A stretch of DNA of 64,000 nucleotides from Ruoffia sp044336205 (GTDB lineage: Bacteria; Bacillota; Bacilli; Lactobacillales; Aerococcaceae): the NCBI GenBank assembly GCA_044336205.1, contig CP172318.1:310001-374000 (forward strand), read 5' to 3'. Under the pieces are notes generated by a model that saw only the letters and a list, made by a program, of their open reading frames with translations, was not told where the DNA came from and did not search any database. Position numbers and translations under genes: made by a program. Below are positions 28,237-38,465 of the stretch, one piece after another. How positions within the stretch are numbered: the stretch's first letter is position 1; each line of letters opens with the position of its first letter.

Positions 28237-29549
28237 ATGGGCTTATATGAACAAATTGTAGAAAAAAAGAAAAAATATCTCTAATTGGTTTAGGTTATGT
28301 TGGTATGCCAATCGCAGTTGCATTTGCTAAAAAAGTAGATGTATTAGGTTTCGATATTAATAAAGAAAAAATTGATTTATATAAGAATGGTATCGATCCA
28401 ACACGTGAAGTTGGTGATGAAGTCATTAAGAATACTACAGTTGACTTTACTTCAGACGCTAATCGATTAAAGGAAGCAAAGTTTCATATTGTATCAGTAC
28501 CAACACCTATTAATGATGATAAAACACCTAACTTGAATCCTATCAAAGGAGCATCAAGAACCTTAGGACAAAACTTGACGAAAGGTTCAATTGTGGTATA
28601 CGAATCAACGGTATTTCCTGGTGTAACTGAAGATATTTGTATTCCAATCTTAGAGGAAGAATCTGGACTAAAATGTGGTGTTGATTTTAAAGTTGGATAT
28701 TCACCAGAACGTATTAATCCAGGAGATAAAGTACACAGACTCGAAACCATCGTAAAAGTCGTTTCAGGTATGGATGAAGAATCGTTAGATATTATTGCAA
28801 AAGTCTATGAATTAGTTGTAGATGCAGGAGTATATAAAGCGTCAACTATAAAAGTAGCTGAAGCAGCAAAGGTAATTGAGAACTCACAACGTGATATTAA
28901 TATTGCCTTCATGAATGAATTATCAATTATCTTCAACGAGATGGGAATCGATACAAAAGAGGTTTTAGCAGCAGCGGGAACAAAATGGAACTTCTTAAAC
29001 TTTACACCAGGTTTAGTAGGAGGACACTGTATTGGTGTGGATCCATATTACCTAACTTATAAAGCTGAGGAATTAGGTTACCATTCGCAAATTATCTTAT
29101 CAGGACGTCGTATTAACGATGAAATGGGTAAATATGTCGTAGAAAATACAATTAAAAAACTTATTCAATCAGGGGTAAATATTAAAGATGCTAAGGTGGC
29201 AATATTAGGATTTACTTTTAAAGAAAATACACCTGATACACGTAACACTCGTGTTATTGATATTGTTGAAGAATTAAAAGAATATGGAGTAACTTCATTA
29301 ATCGTTGATCCAGTTGCAGACAAAGAAGAAGCTAAACATGAGTATGGTTTAACATTCAATAATTTATCTGATGTTAAAGATATGGATGCGGTTATCTTGG
29401 CAGTAGCTCATGACGACTTCGGAACATTTACTGAAGAAGAAGTTAGAGCATTCTTTGCGGATAAAGAGGAAAAAGTTTTAATTGATATTAAAGGTATACT
29501 AAATCGTAAAGAATTTGAAGACGCTGGATATAACTACTGGAGATTATAA
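28237..29549 (+). pseudogene. nucleotide-sugar 6-dehydrogenase (CapL/TviB/WbpA-like), frameshifted at codon 11-12
   Basis: ATG at 28237 opens MGLYEQIVEKK and then the frame stops at 28282. A -1 shift continues as EKISLIGLGYVGMPIAVAF, restoring the Rossmann GxGYVG motif and the full family length of about 437 residues (SPERINPGD, catalytic Cys in GGHCIGVDPYY). The enzyme oxidises UDP-GlcNAc or UDP-GalNAc to the uronic acid. The shift falls on A AAA AAG (28263-28269), the dnaX-type slippery heptamer, and can be explained by loss of one A, by translational slippage, or by sequencing error. The track from the inner ATG at 28305 alone would lack the NAD loop. Confidence 0.8.
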
Positions 29550-29562
29550 GAGGAGACAAATA

Positions 29563-30537
29563 ATGGGATACGAGAATATTAAATTTGCTGAAGATGTTGT
29601 ATTTCTTGTGACAGGTGGAGCTGGATTTATAGGTTCAAACCTTGTTGAAGCTTTACTTAAAAGAGGGCATACAGTAAGAGTATTGGATAATTTATCACAA
29701 GGGAAACAAGAAAATGTTGATTTGTTCTTAGATGATGACAACTACACCTTTATCAAAGGTGATATTCGTGATTTAGACACTTGTTTGAAAGCGACAGAAG
29801 GCGTAGATTATGTCTTGAACCAAGCTGCATGGGGAAGTGTGCCAAGAAGTATTGAGATGCCATTATTATATGAAGAAATCAATATAAAAGGAACACTTAA
29901 TATGCTTGAAGCATCACGTCAAAACGGTGTGAAAAAATTTGTTTATGCTTCGAGTTCGTCCGTCTATGGCGATGAACCTAACTTACCTAAACAAGAAGGT
30001 ATTGAAGGAAACCTCTTATCTCCATATGCATTAACAAAAAGAACTAATGAAGAATACGCTAAGTTGTATACTAGACTATATGGTTTAGATACTTACGGAC
30101 TCCGTTACTTTAATGTGTTCGGGCGTAGACAAGATCCGGATGGGGCGTATGCTGCTGTACTTCCGAAGTTTATTAAGCAATTACTAAATGATGAACAACC
30201 TACAATCAACGGAGATGGAAAACAAAGTCGAGACTTTACTTATATTGAAAATGTTATCGAAGCTAACTTAAAAGCATGTGCTGCTTCAAGTGAGGTAGCT
30301 GGCAATGCCTTTAATATTGCTTATGGTGGACGTGAATATCTGATTGATGTTTATCATTCATTGACCAAAGCATTAGGTAAAGATATTGAACCAAACTTTG
30401 GACCTGAACGTGCTGGGGATATTAAGCATAGTAATGCAGATATTTCTAAAGCTAAAGAGATGATAGGATACGATCCGGATTATAGTTTTGATTTAGGTAT
30501 AAGTGAAGCAATAAATTGGTATAAAAATAATTTGTAA
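29563..30537 (+). CDS. UDP-N-acetylglucosamine/glucuronate 4-epimerase family (WbpP/TviC-like)
   Basis: 324-residue SDR: VVFLVTGGAGFIGSNLVEALL is interrupted here by citation only at its core TGGAGFIG (about residue 14-21), catalytic YALTKR with YxxxK, and the GRRQDPDGAYAAVLPKF region typical of the WbpP/TviC branch. Paired with the dehydrogenase just upstream it would supply UDP-GalNAcA or a related uronic acid. ATG at 29563 follows AGAGGAG; the longer in-frame ATG at 29515 lies inside the previous gene. Confidence 0.85.
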   Translation: MGYENIKFAEDVVFLVTGGAGFIGSNLVEALLKRGHTVRVLDNLSQGKQENVDLFLDDDNYTFIKGDIRDLDTCLKATEGVDYVLNQAAWGSVPRSIEMPLLYEEINIKGTLNMLEASRQNGVKKFVYASSSSVYGDEPNLPKQEGIEGNLLSPYALTKRTNEEYAKLYTRLYGLDTYGLRYFNVFGRRQDPDGAYAAVLPKFIKQLLNDEQPTINGDGKQSRDFTYIENVIEANLKACAASSEVAGNAFNIAYGGREYLIDVYHSLTKALGKDIEPNFGPERAGDIKHSNADISKAKEMIGYDPDYSFDLGISEAINWYKNNL

Positions 30538-30556
30538 TATGGAATTTGAGGAAAAT

Positions 30557-31657
30557 ATGATTAACATAGTTCATATTATTACAGGCTTAGGCAGCGGTGG
30601 AGCTGAGAATATGTTATACAAAGTTATAAAATATTCTGATAAAAATAAATATAAGCATATAGTAATCTCCTTAACTGATAAAGGCACTGTAGGGAAAAAA
30701 ATAGAATTATTAGATGTTGAAGTAATTGAATTGAATTTATCGTTATCAAACTCTATTCAATCATTTAGCAAATTACGATCAATAGTAAAAAATCAAGATG
30801 TAGTAAATACATGGTTATATCACGCGGATTTAATCGGGTACTTTGTGACAAGGTTTTTGAATGATAAAAAACTAATTTGGAACATAAGACATAGTGATCT
30901 TAGTAAAAAATCTAATCAAAAAAGTATATTGGTAATCGCAAAAATAAATGCTTTCCTTTCTAAAAATATAGATGTAATAACATTTAACTCAGATAAAGCA
31001 ATAGACACACACACAGCTTATGGTTACAGAAATAAAAATATGATTGTTGTTCCCAACGGTTTTGAAACTGAAAAATTTCAGTTTAATCCTGAAGTAAGGT
31101 TAGAAACTAGAGAGAAACTAAAGATTAAAAAAAATGAAAAAGTATTTATTACCGTAGGAAGATGGCATCTTCAAAAAGATTATTATACACTTTTAAAAGC
31201 TCTAGAGAAAGTTAACAAGAAGTCAACTTCTTATAAAATGATTATGATTGGGACAGATTTGGACTGGGATAATAAGGAATTGAGAGAAGAAGTCTATAAT
31301 AGAAATCTTCAGGAGAATGTTATTTTATTAGGAATAAAAAATAATATTAACGATTATTTATCTGCTGCAGATTGTTACATTTCCTCTTCTTTTGGTGAAA
31401 GTTTTTCTAACTCAATTGGTGAGGCGATGGCATGCCAATTGGATTTAATTGTTACAGATGTTGGAGACTCCAAAAAAATAGTTAGCGATACTGGGGTCGT
31501 AGTACCACCTGTCGAACCTGAAATAATGGCTGAGGAAATTTATAAGTATATAGAAAAGAATGAGATATTTAGAAATGATAAAAGTAGGGAAAGAATTTCT
31601 ATTTTTTATGACATAAAAAATGTAGTAAAGTTATATGAAAATATTTATGGAAGCTGA
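30557..31657 (+). CDS. glycosyltransferase family 4
   Basis: 366-residue GT-B enzyme with the N-terminal HIITGLGSGGAENML loop, the VVPNGFETEKF linker and donor motif SFGESFSNSIGEAMACQL. The ATG at 30557 has TGAGG five bases upstream; an earlier in-frame ATG at 30539 overlaps the end of the epimerase gene. It is AT-rich, like the following six genes. Confidence 0.85.
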   Translation: MINIVHIITGLGSGGAENMLYKVIKYSDKNKYKHIVISLTDKGTVGKKIELLDVEVIELNLSLSNSIQSFSKLRSIVKNQDVVNTWLYHADLIGYFVTRFLNDKKLIWNIRHSDLSKKSNQKSILVIAKINAFLSKNIDVITFNSDKAIDTHTAYGYRNKNMIVVPNGFETEKFQFNPEVRLETREKLKIKKNEKVFITVGRWHLQKDYYTLLKALEKVNKKSTSYKMIMIGTDLDWDNKELREEVYNRNLQENVILLGIKNNINDYLSAADCYISSSFGESFSNSIGEAMACQLDLIVTDVGDSKKIVSDTGVVVPPVEPEIMAEEIYKYIEKNEIFRNDKSRERISIFYDIKNVVKLYENIYGS

Positions 31658-31689
31658 ACGTTTAATCATTTCGTAATAGGAGAAAAAAA

Positions 31690-32658
31690 GTGATATATAA
31701 TATTAAAAAGAAGATAAGAAGATTTTCTCAAAAAAATAAAATAATTGGAAAAATATATAATTATTTAAATAAACTTAAAGTTAATTCTCTGTCAAGAATG
31801 AGTGACGAAAAATTTGCAAAGATGAAATATTATGAAAATACAGGACGAAAATTAAATTTGACAAATCCTACAACTTTTAATGAAAAATTATGGTGGTTAA
31901 AAATTAACAATAGAGATCCACTGCTAACAACTTGTTCAGATAAAGTTGAGGTTAGAGATTATTTGATTAAAAAAGGTTTTGAAGATATATTAATACCTCA
32001 AGTTGGTGTTTATAGTAATCCAAAAGATTTAGAATTCGACAAATTCCCAGATGAAGTTTTTATTAAGACGAGCCATGGTTCTGGAAGAAATTTGATATGG
32101 AGAAGAAATTCTGAATTTGACTATAATAAGTTTAATAAAGAATTTGAATCATTTTTGAAACAAAATTATTACTTACAGTCTAGAGAATGGAATTATAAAA
32201 ATATAGAACCTAAAATAGTTGTTGAAGAAATTATTAAAGATGATTCAGAATTAGGGTTAGTCGATTATAGATTCCTTTGTTTTGATGGTAAAGTGAAATT
32301 AATACTTGTAGATACTGAAACAGCTGCATCAGATGGAACTCACAGTCCTGGTGCAAAGAGAAACGTCTACAATCAAGATTTTGAGTTAATGGATATTAAG
32401 GTATCTAGAGAACACTTTAATCATGAATTAATTTCTAAACCGAAAAATTTTGAAAAAATGATAGAAATTTCAGAATCATTATCTGATGCATTCGAGTTCT
32501 GTAGAGTAGATCTCTATAATATAAAAGGAAAAATATACTTTGGTGAAATAACTTTTTATACAGGGGGAGCGACACAGATTATTGAACCCGAAAAATGGGA
32601 ACAGAAATTAGGAAGTTGGATTAATTTAGATAGCGACAAAATCGTTAGGAAATTATGA
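31690..32658 (+). CDS. TupA-like ATP-grasp protein
   Basis: 322 residues matching the TupA-like ATP-grasp family found in capsule and teichuronopeptide loci: NPTTFNEKLWWLK, SDKVEVRDYL, FIKTSHGSGRN and the acidic metal site in FEFCRVDLYNI. ATP-grasp enzymes join a carboxylate to an amine, so it may attach an amino acid or amine to a uronic acid of this polymer (inference, fitting the GalNAcA genes). GTG at 31690 follows AGGAG. Confidence 0.8.
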   Translation: MIYNIKKKIRRFSQKNKIIGKIYNYLNKLKVNSLSRMSDEKFAKMKYYENTGRKLNLTNPTTFNEKLWWLKINNRDPLLTTCSDKVEVRDYLIKKGFEDILIPQVGVYSNPKDLEFDKFPDEVFIKTSHGSGRNLIWRRNSEFDYNKFNKEFESFLKQNYYLQSREWNYKNIEPKIVVEEIIKDDSELGLVDYRFLCFDGKVKLILVDTETAASDGTHSPGAKRNVYNQDFELMDIKVSREHFNHELISKPKNFEKMIEISESLSDAFEFCRVDLYNIKGKIYFGEITFYTGGATQIIEPEKWEQKLGSWINLDSDKIVRKL

Positions 32659-32672
32659 TTGAAGGTGAGACA

Positions 32673-33827
32673 ATGAATATTCTATTTTATATTGGTTCAG
32701 CATTTCCCAATGGCTCTGCATGGGCTATTAGAGGCCAGAATTTGGCAAAACTATTTGAAAAATTAGGATATAATGTTCATATAATTTCAAGGTTTACCCT
32801 AGATGAGGAATATGAAAAAGGGAAAGTAAATAAATTTGATGGAATTGATTATGAAGCTATCTCAAATAAAGATAGTAGATTGAGTAGATTCTATAGTCAT
32901 ATAACTGATTTACAGGTTATAAAAAGTTATATTTTGAATAATGATGTTGATATATTTTTTACATCAAGTGTACCAATGATGTATAAACCTTTGAAAAAAT
33001 TTCTAGATAAAATGAATATACCTTTATACATTGAACAATGTGAATGGTTTGATAGTAAGAATTTTAAATTAGGTAAATATGACCCTAATTATAGAAAAAT
33101 GATTGCTTCCATTAATAATGAATTTCACAAAAGTTCAGGAATAGTTGCTATAAGTAGCTTTTTAGAAAACCATTATAAAAAATTAGGTGCTAATGTTATA
33201 AGAATCCCTACAATTTTGAATGTTAATAATATTGATTTTGAAATTATTAAACCTTTTAACCCAAATAAAATAAAGTTGATTTTTGCTGGTAATATTGGTG
33301 GTCAAAAAGAATTGCTTGGACCTATTTTTGAAGCAATTAGTATAGTCCAAAATGATATAGAAATAGAATTTAATATTTTTGGCCCTACTAAGGCACAAGT
33401 AATTGATAATATTGAAATGGATGAAGAAATTTTTAATAAGATCTCAAAATCTATTAATATGAGAGGAAGAGTTCCACAAACTGTGATTCTAGAAGAAGTT
33501 AAAAAGTCTGATTATATGATTTTTATGCGACCAGAAAGAAGATCTTCAGAAGCAGGTTTTCCTACTAAATTAGCTGAAAGTTTTTCAGTGGGTACTCCAG
33601 TTATAAGTAATGCTACAGGTGACATCAACAAATATCTAATTAATGATTATAATGGTTTTTTACTAAATACTCCTAATCCAGATGCACTAGTGGATGTATT
33701 ATATAAAATTAGTGAAATGAAAGAAGATAAATATATTCAAAGTAGAAAAAAGGCAAGACTGACTGCAGAGAAATACTTTGATTACAATGTATACACTCAA
33801 AATATGAAAGAACTTTTAGAGGATTAA
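32673..33827 (+). CDS. glycosyltransferase family 4
   Basis: 384-residue GT-B enzyme: N-terminal FYIGSAFPNGSAWAIRGQN, a YIEQCEWFD segment and the donor region PTKLAESFSVGTPVISN. The ATG at 32673 has GAAGGTGAG upstream. The stop lies 2 bases before the Wzx gene. Confidence 0.8.
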   Translation: MNILFYIGSAFPNGSAWAIRGQNLAKLFEKLGYNVHIISRFTLDEEYEKGKVNKFDGIDYEAISNKDSRLSRFYSHITDLQVIKSYILNNDVDIFFTSSVPMMYKPLKKFLDKMNIPLYIEQCEWFDSKNFKLGKYDPNYRKMIASINNEFHKSSGIVAISSFLENHYKKLGANVIRIPTILNVNNIDFEIIKPFNPNKIKLIFAGNIGGQKELLGPIFEAISIVQNDIEIEFNIFGPTKAQVIDNIEMDEEIFNKISKSINMRGRVPQTVILEEVKKSDYMIFMRPERRSSEAGFPTKLAESFSVGTPVISNATGDINKYLINDYNGFLLNTPNPDALVDVLYKISEMKEDKYIQSRKKARLTAEKYFDYNVYTQNMKELLED

Positions 33828-33829
33828 TT

Positions 33830-35053
33830 ATGATTAAAAGTAAATTATTAGAAAACAAAAAAACAATTATTTATTTCTCTTCCACAATCATATCAATGAT
33901 TTTGGCATTTGGAACAAGCTCGATATTAACAAAGTTGCTTGATCCAGATGTTTTTGGACTTTATAGGTATGCAACTAATTTTTTACTTGTCATACCCACT
34001 TTTTTTGAGTTTGGATTGCATTTTAGTGTTAGTAGATTAGTTGCTGAAAAAAATGGAGATGAATCTGACAGTACAGTATTTGTAGGTACTTTAATAGTAA
34101 CAATCCTTGGCCTTTTACTGACATTACTTTTAGGAATATTAATACTGTTTTCTAATGTTTTTGATATTAATTTTGGTAGTTTATTAGATATAAAAATTGT
34201 ATTTCCATTCATGTTTGTATTTATGTTAAGAATTCTTGTAATGCAAGTCTATCAAGGAACTGGAAAAACTAACATGTTAGCCATGATAAATGTGTTTCAA
34301 TATATAGTATTATTACTCGTTGTTTTAATGGGTAACTATCTAAGTGATTTGACATTTGAATTCATGATAATTACTTTTTGTTTATCTTGGTTTATCGTTA
34401 TGATTCCCTATTTTTCGTCGTTAAAAGTTAATTTCTCTAATTTTAAAGAAGATATAAAATCAATATTTATTGAAACAAAAAATAATGGACTATACGTTTA
34501 TCTTGGATCAATTGTGACATCAAGTAGTAGTAATGTAATTGCACTTATAACAGGGTCATTATATGGCTACGTTGAATATGGATACTATTCACTAGCATTG
34601 TCATTTTCTCAAGCTTTTACGGTTATTTCTTCAGTAATGACGGTTTTAAACTTTAAAAAGAATGTTAATCAAAAATCTATCTCAAAATCAGACTTACAAA
34701 TAATGATTGGGTTGAATATTTTAATGTATTTGTTGATTTTAATCTTTATTAAACCAATATTTAACTTATTTTTTACACCTGATTATTTTCCCGCTATTAA
34801 GTATCTTTTGGTTCTGGGAATTGTATATTCATTAAATGGTATATCGGCATATTTTAATCGTTTTTTTGTTGCTAGAGGATTAGGAAAAGTAACAACCAGA
34901 AATTCGATTATATATGCAATTATGAATATAATTGCAACTATATTATTAGTGCCGAATTTTGAGTTGATGGGGATAGTATATGCAAATTTGGTCGCAAATA
35001 TTACTGGTTTATTAAGTTATCTAATAGCATATAGACAATACTTAAGAGAATAA
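33830..35053 (+). CDS. Wzx-type oligosaccharide flippase
   Basis: 407 residues, about 12 membrane helices, N-terminal SILTKLLDPDVFGLYRYATN typical of the polysaccharide transporter branch of the MOP superfamily. It would flip the undecaprenyl-linked repeat unit of locus 2. Short and very AT-rich; adjoining the Wzy gene. Confidence 0.85.
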   Translation: MIKSKLLENKKTIIYFSSTIISMILAFGTSSILTKLLDPDVFGLYRYATNFLLVIPTFFEFGLHFSVSRLVAEKNGDESDSTVFVGTLIVTILGLLLTLLLGILILFSNVFDINFGSLLDIKIVFPFMFVFMLRILVMQVYQGTGKTNMLAMINVFQYIVLLLVVLMGNYLSDLTFEFMIITFCLSWFIVMIPYFSSLKVNFSNFKEDIKSIFIETKNNGLYVYLGSIVTSSSSNVIALITGSLYGYVEYGYYSLALSFSQAFTVISSVMTVLNFKKNVNQKSISKSDLQIMIGLNILMYLLILIFIKPIFNLFFTPDYFPAIKYLLVLGIVYSLNGISAYFNRFFVARGLGKVTTRNSIIYAIMNIIATILLVPNFELMGIVYANLVANITGLLSYLIAYRQYLRE

Positions 35054-35103
35054 TAATATGTCTGAATACTAATTAATTTGTTTTTTGTAAAGAGGTGAAT
35101 TTT

Positions 35104-36327
35104 TTGAATACAACAAAAAAATTAGATAATTTGTTGTTAACAAACATAAAAATAAAAAATCTGATAATTTATGCATTAATATTCTTTTCTATATTTATGT
35201 TTTTATTACTACCAACTTCTAGTAATGGAATAATCTATGAAGAATGGTGGGTAGTAATTGTATGGGGAATGTCTCTTATTACATTAGGAATGTTATTTAT
35301 GCTAAGTAAACAAAAGAATTATAATATAGTACTACTAATATTAATCGCAATATTTTTATATTTATCTTTTGTTACGTTTATTATTATTAATACAGATGTC
35401 AATGCTAGAGTTTCAATAGCAAGAATTGCTCCTATAATGGTACTTGTCCTATTTACAAATCTTAGGATAAATTTTGGATTTGTATCATTCGATATTTTGA
35501 GACGTTTACTTGATATAGTCTTTTGCATAGTGATTTTTTGGAATATTTTAATTGTTATAGATAATAGTAGTGTCATTGAATTTACCATGGCCAATTACTC
35601 ACAATATTACACCAATGCCTTATTGTATTCTGTTGCTGCAAATAAACCTGTAATGACATTTGGTGTACATACCTATGCAGCAATGTTTTATATGTTTTTT
35701 TATTATCTCAGTTTACAGACTGCGAAAGTAACCGAAAAAAATAGGTATTATTTCTTTTGTGTTGTGTTTGTATTCTTCACCATTCTTTTAAGATCCAATA
35801 CAAGCTTAATTTACTCAATTATTATGATTGGATTCTTTTTTACAACCTCTAAAGATAATAAATTATTCCCAATAATATTAGTAGTTTTGGGTTTTATTTC
35901 TTTAATAGCCAATATTGATTCGATTCTGGATATATATAAGAATATAACATCAAGTAATTTAAATGGATTCGTTGCAAGATATACTGGTGAAGACACAGTT
36001 TTTAAAAATAATTTGAGTTTCTTATCAAATTATTTAGGTACGGGTTTTACAATTATTGATGGATTAAACTATAGTGACTCAGGTTATATGGTTTATTTGA
36101 CAATGGGAAATATACCATTAGTTTTAAGTGTCTATTTTTTATTATACCGATATATAATTAACAATATTCCAAAAGAGCAATCAAAGTTTGTTTTGTTTAT
36201 ACTATTTTCTTTTGAATTAGCACTACCGGCAACATTAAATTATCGTTTTATTTATTTGATGGTTTTTGTAACAATTTATTTTCAAACTTTGGAATCGCAT
36301 AGACAGAAAAAATTAAAGGAGTTTTAG
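35104..36327 (+). CDS. Wzy-type polysaccharide polymerase
   Basis: 407 residues, about 10-11 membrane helices with a longer outer loop near residues 270-340 (YTGEDTVFKNNLSF...GYMVYLTMGNIP). Wzy proteins share little sequence; the call rests on topology and place next to Wzx. TTG at 35104 is correctly spaced from GAGGTGA, whereas the GTG at 35095 is part of that site. Confidence 0.75.
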   Translation: MNTTKKLDNLLLTNIKIKNLIIYALIFFSIFMFLLLPTSSNGIIYEEWWVVIVWGMSLITLGMLFMLSKQKNYNIVLLILIAIFLYLSFVTFIIINTDVNARVSIARIAPIMVLVLFTNLRINFGFVSFDILRRLLDIVFCIVIFWNILIVIDNSSVIEFTMANYSQYYTNALLYSVAANKPVMTFGVHTYAAMFYMFFYYLSLQTAKVTEKNRYYFFCVVFVFFTILLRSNTSLIYSIIMIGFFFTTSKDNKLFPIILVVLGFISLIANIDSILDIYKNITSSNLNGFVARYTGEDTVFKNNLSFLSNYLGTGFTIIDGLNYSDSGYMVYLTMGNIPLVLSVYFLLYRYIINNIPKEQSKFVLFILFSFELALPATLNYRFIYLMVFVTIYFQTLESHRQKKLKEF

Positions 36328-36330
36328 AAG

Positions 36331-37350
36331 ATGTTTAATAATAAAATACTATTAATAACAGGTGGTACTGGTTCATTTGGGAATGCAGTATTAGGCCGTT
36401 TCTTAGATGAAGATTTCAAGGAAATTCGTATCTTCTCGCGTGATGAGAAGAAACAAGATGATATGCGTAAGAAATATCAAAACGATAAGATAAAGTTCTA
36501 TATCGGTGATGTTCGTGATATTAATAGTATTCGTGATGCAGTTCGTGGCGTAGACTATATCTTCCATGCTGCGGCATTAAAGCAAGTACCTTCTTGTGAA
36601 TTCTTCCCAATGGAAGCTGTTAAGACAAATATTATTGGAACAGATAATCTTTTAACGGCTGCGATTGATGCTGGTGTAAGTAATGTCGTGTGTTTATCAA
36701 CGGATAAAGCTGCATATCCAATTAATGCTATGGGTACTTCAAAAGCTATGATGGAGAAAGTTATTGTGGCTAAAGCACGTAATATCGATCCAGAGAAAAC
36801 AAGAATTTCTACCACCCGTTATGGCAATGTGATGGCATCACGAGGAAGTGTTATTCCTTTATTCATTGAACAAATTAAAGCTGGTAGACCTCTAACATTA
36901 ACTGATGGGGATATGACTCGCTTCATGATGAGTTTAGACGAAGCTGTTGATTTGGTATTGTTTGCTTTTCAGAATGCAGAACAAGGCGATATTATGGTTC
37001 AAAAAGCTCCTGCCGCAACCATTCACACCTTAATCCAAGCCATTGGTAAGATATTCAATGTAACTCCCGAAGTGAAAGAAATTGGAATCCGTCACGGTGA
37101 GAAAATGTATGAATCACTATTAACAGCTGAAGAAGCAGTCCGCTCAGTTGATATGGGGGACTTCTACCGAGTGCCATCAGACAAACGTGACTTAAACTAC
37201 GACAGGTACTTTGATGAAGGTCGTGGAGAATCTGAATTATTAGGGGAGTATAACTCTGATAATACAGACCAATTAACAGTTGATGAACTTGCAGAGAAGC
37301 TATTAGAACTAGATTATGTTCAAAATGAACTAGCTAATTGGGAGGCTTAA
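36331..37350 (+). CDS. capE: UDP-GlcNAc 4,6-dehydratase/5-epimerase CapE-like
   Basis: 339-residue soluble SDR without membrane helices: LLITGGTGSFGNAVLGR, HAAALKQVPSCEFFP, STDKAAYPINAMGTSK. It matches CapE/FnlA, the first step of UDP-N-acetyl-L-fucosamine synthesis, and is followed by the other two enzymes. Base composition returns to that of the conserved part of the locus here. Confidence 0.88.
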   Translation: MFNNKILLITGGTGSFGNAVLGRFLDEDFKEIRIFSRDEKKQDDMRKKYQNDKIKFYIGDVRDINSIRDAVRGVDYIFHAAALKQVPSCEFFPMEAVKTNIIGTDNLLTAAIDAGVSNVVCLSTDKAAYPINAMGTSKAMMEKVIVAKARNIDPEKTRISTTRYGNVMASRGSVIPLFIEQIKAGRPLTLTDGDMTRFMMSLDEAVDLVLFAFQNAEQGDIMVQKAPAATIHTLIQAIGKIFNVTPEVKEIGIRHGEKMYESLLTAEEAVRSVDMGDFYRVPSDKRDLNYDRYFDEGRGESELLGEYNSDNTDQLTVDELAEKLLELDYVQNELANWEA

Positions 37351-37352
37351 TC

Positions 37353-38462
37353 ATGAAGATTCTTATTACCGGATCAAATGGTTTTGTTGGTAAGAACTTA
37401 GTCGCGACCTTAGAACAAGATGATGACTATGAATTATTAAAAGTCACTCGACAATCGTCAACGGATGAGTTGAAAGAATATGCTCAAAAAGCAGATTTTG
37501 TTTTCCATCTCGCAGGTGTGAACCGTCCCGAAACTGAAGCAGAATTTGTTGAAGGTAACGTAGGTTTTACACAAACATTATTGGATGCTTTAGTAGAAGC
37601 AGGTAATAAAGCACCAATTGTTATTACATCATCCATCCAAGCAACAAACGATTCCGCTTATGGACAAAGTAAAAAAGCCGGTGAAAACTTAGTTTTTCAA
37701 TATGGTAAAGAAAATGGTGTTGATACTTACGTTTATCGTTTACCAAACTTGTTTGGTAAATGGTCTAAGCCTAATTACAATACGGTTATCGCAACTTTTA
37801 GCCATAAGATTGCGCGTGATGAAGAAATCTCAGTGAATGACCCCGAAATTGAATTAACTTTAGTATATATTGATGATTTAATTGATGAATTCATGAGAGC
37901 AATGAATGGTGATCCAACCAGAGATGGCGATTACTGTGTAGTTCCAGTTGTTCACAAAGAAAAATTAGGTCATATAGCTGATTTATTAAAAGAGTTTAGA
38001 GAATCAAGAAATACACGTGTAATATCAAACTTAGATGATGACTTTACCCGAAAGTTATATAGTACTTACTTAAACTTTTTGCCGAAGAATGGCTTCTCAT
38101 ATCCATTAGTAACGCACGAAGACCATCGTGGTTCATTCACCGAAATGGTTAAATCTCCTTATGCAGGACAAGTATCAATCAATGTCTCAAAACCAGGGAT
38201 AACTAAAGGGGAACATTGGCACCACACTAAGAATGAGAAATTCTTAGTTGTATCAGGTCAGGGTGTCATTCGTTTTAGAGATTACTTCTCAGATGAGGTT
38301 ATTGAGTATGAAGTATCAGGTGATAACTTAGAAGTGGTAGATATACCAACAGGTTATACACATTCGATTGTTAATACGGGAGATACTGATATGGTTACAG
38401 TTATGTGGGTGAATGAGATGTTTGATCCCAACAACCCAGACACATTCTTTTTGGAGGTATAA
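37353..38462 (+). CDS. capF: CapF-like reductase with C-terminal cupin
   Basis: 369 residues, the length of CapF. N-terminal SDR domain (ILITGSNGFVGKN, AYGQSKKAGE) reduces the 4-keto intermediate; the C-terminal cupin (from about 245: GEHWHHTKNEKFLVV, GYTHSIVN) performs epimerisation. The ATG at 37353 is behind GGGAGG that overlaps the end of capE, so the genes are coupled. Confidence 0.9.
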   Translation: MKILITGSNGFVGKNLVATLEQDDDYELLKVTRQSSTDELKEYAQKADFVFHLAGVNRPETEAEFVEGNVGFTQTLLDALVEAGNKAPIVITSSIQATNDSAYGQSKKAGENLVFQYGKENGVDTYVYRLPNLFGKWSKPNYNTVIATFSHKIARDEEISVNDPEIELTLVYIDDLIDEFMRAMNGDPTRDGDYCVVPVVHKEKLGHIADLLKEFRESRNTRVISNLDDDFTRKLYSTYLNFLPKNGFSYPLVTHEDHRGSFTEMVKSPYAGQVSINVSKPGITKGEHWHHTKNEKFLVVSGQGVIRFRDYFSDEVIEYEVSGDNLEVVDIPTGYTHSIVNTGDTDMVTVMWVNEMFDPNNPDTFFLEV

Positions 38463-38465
38463 TAC

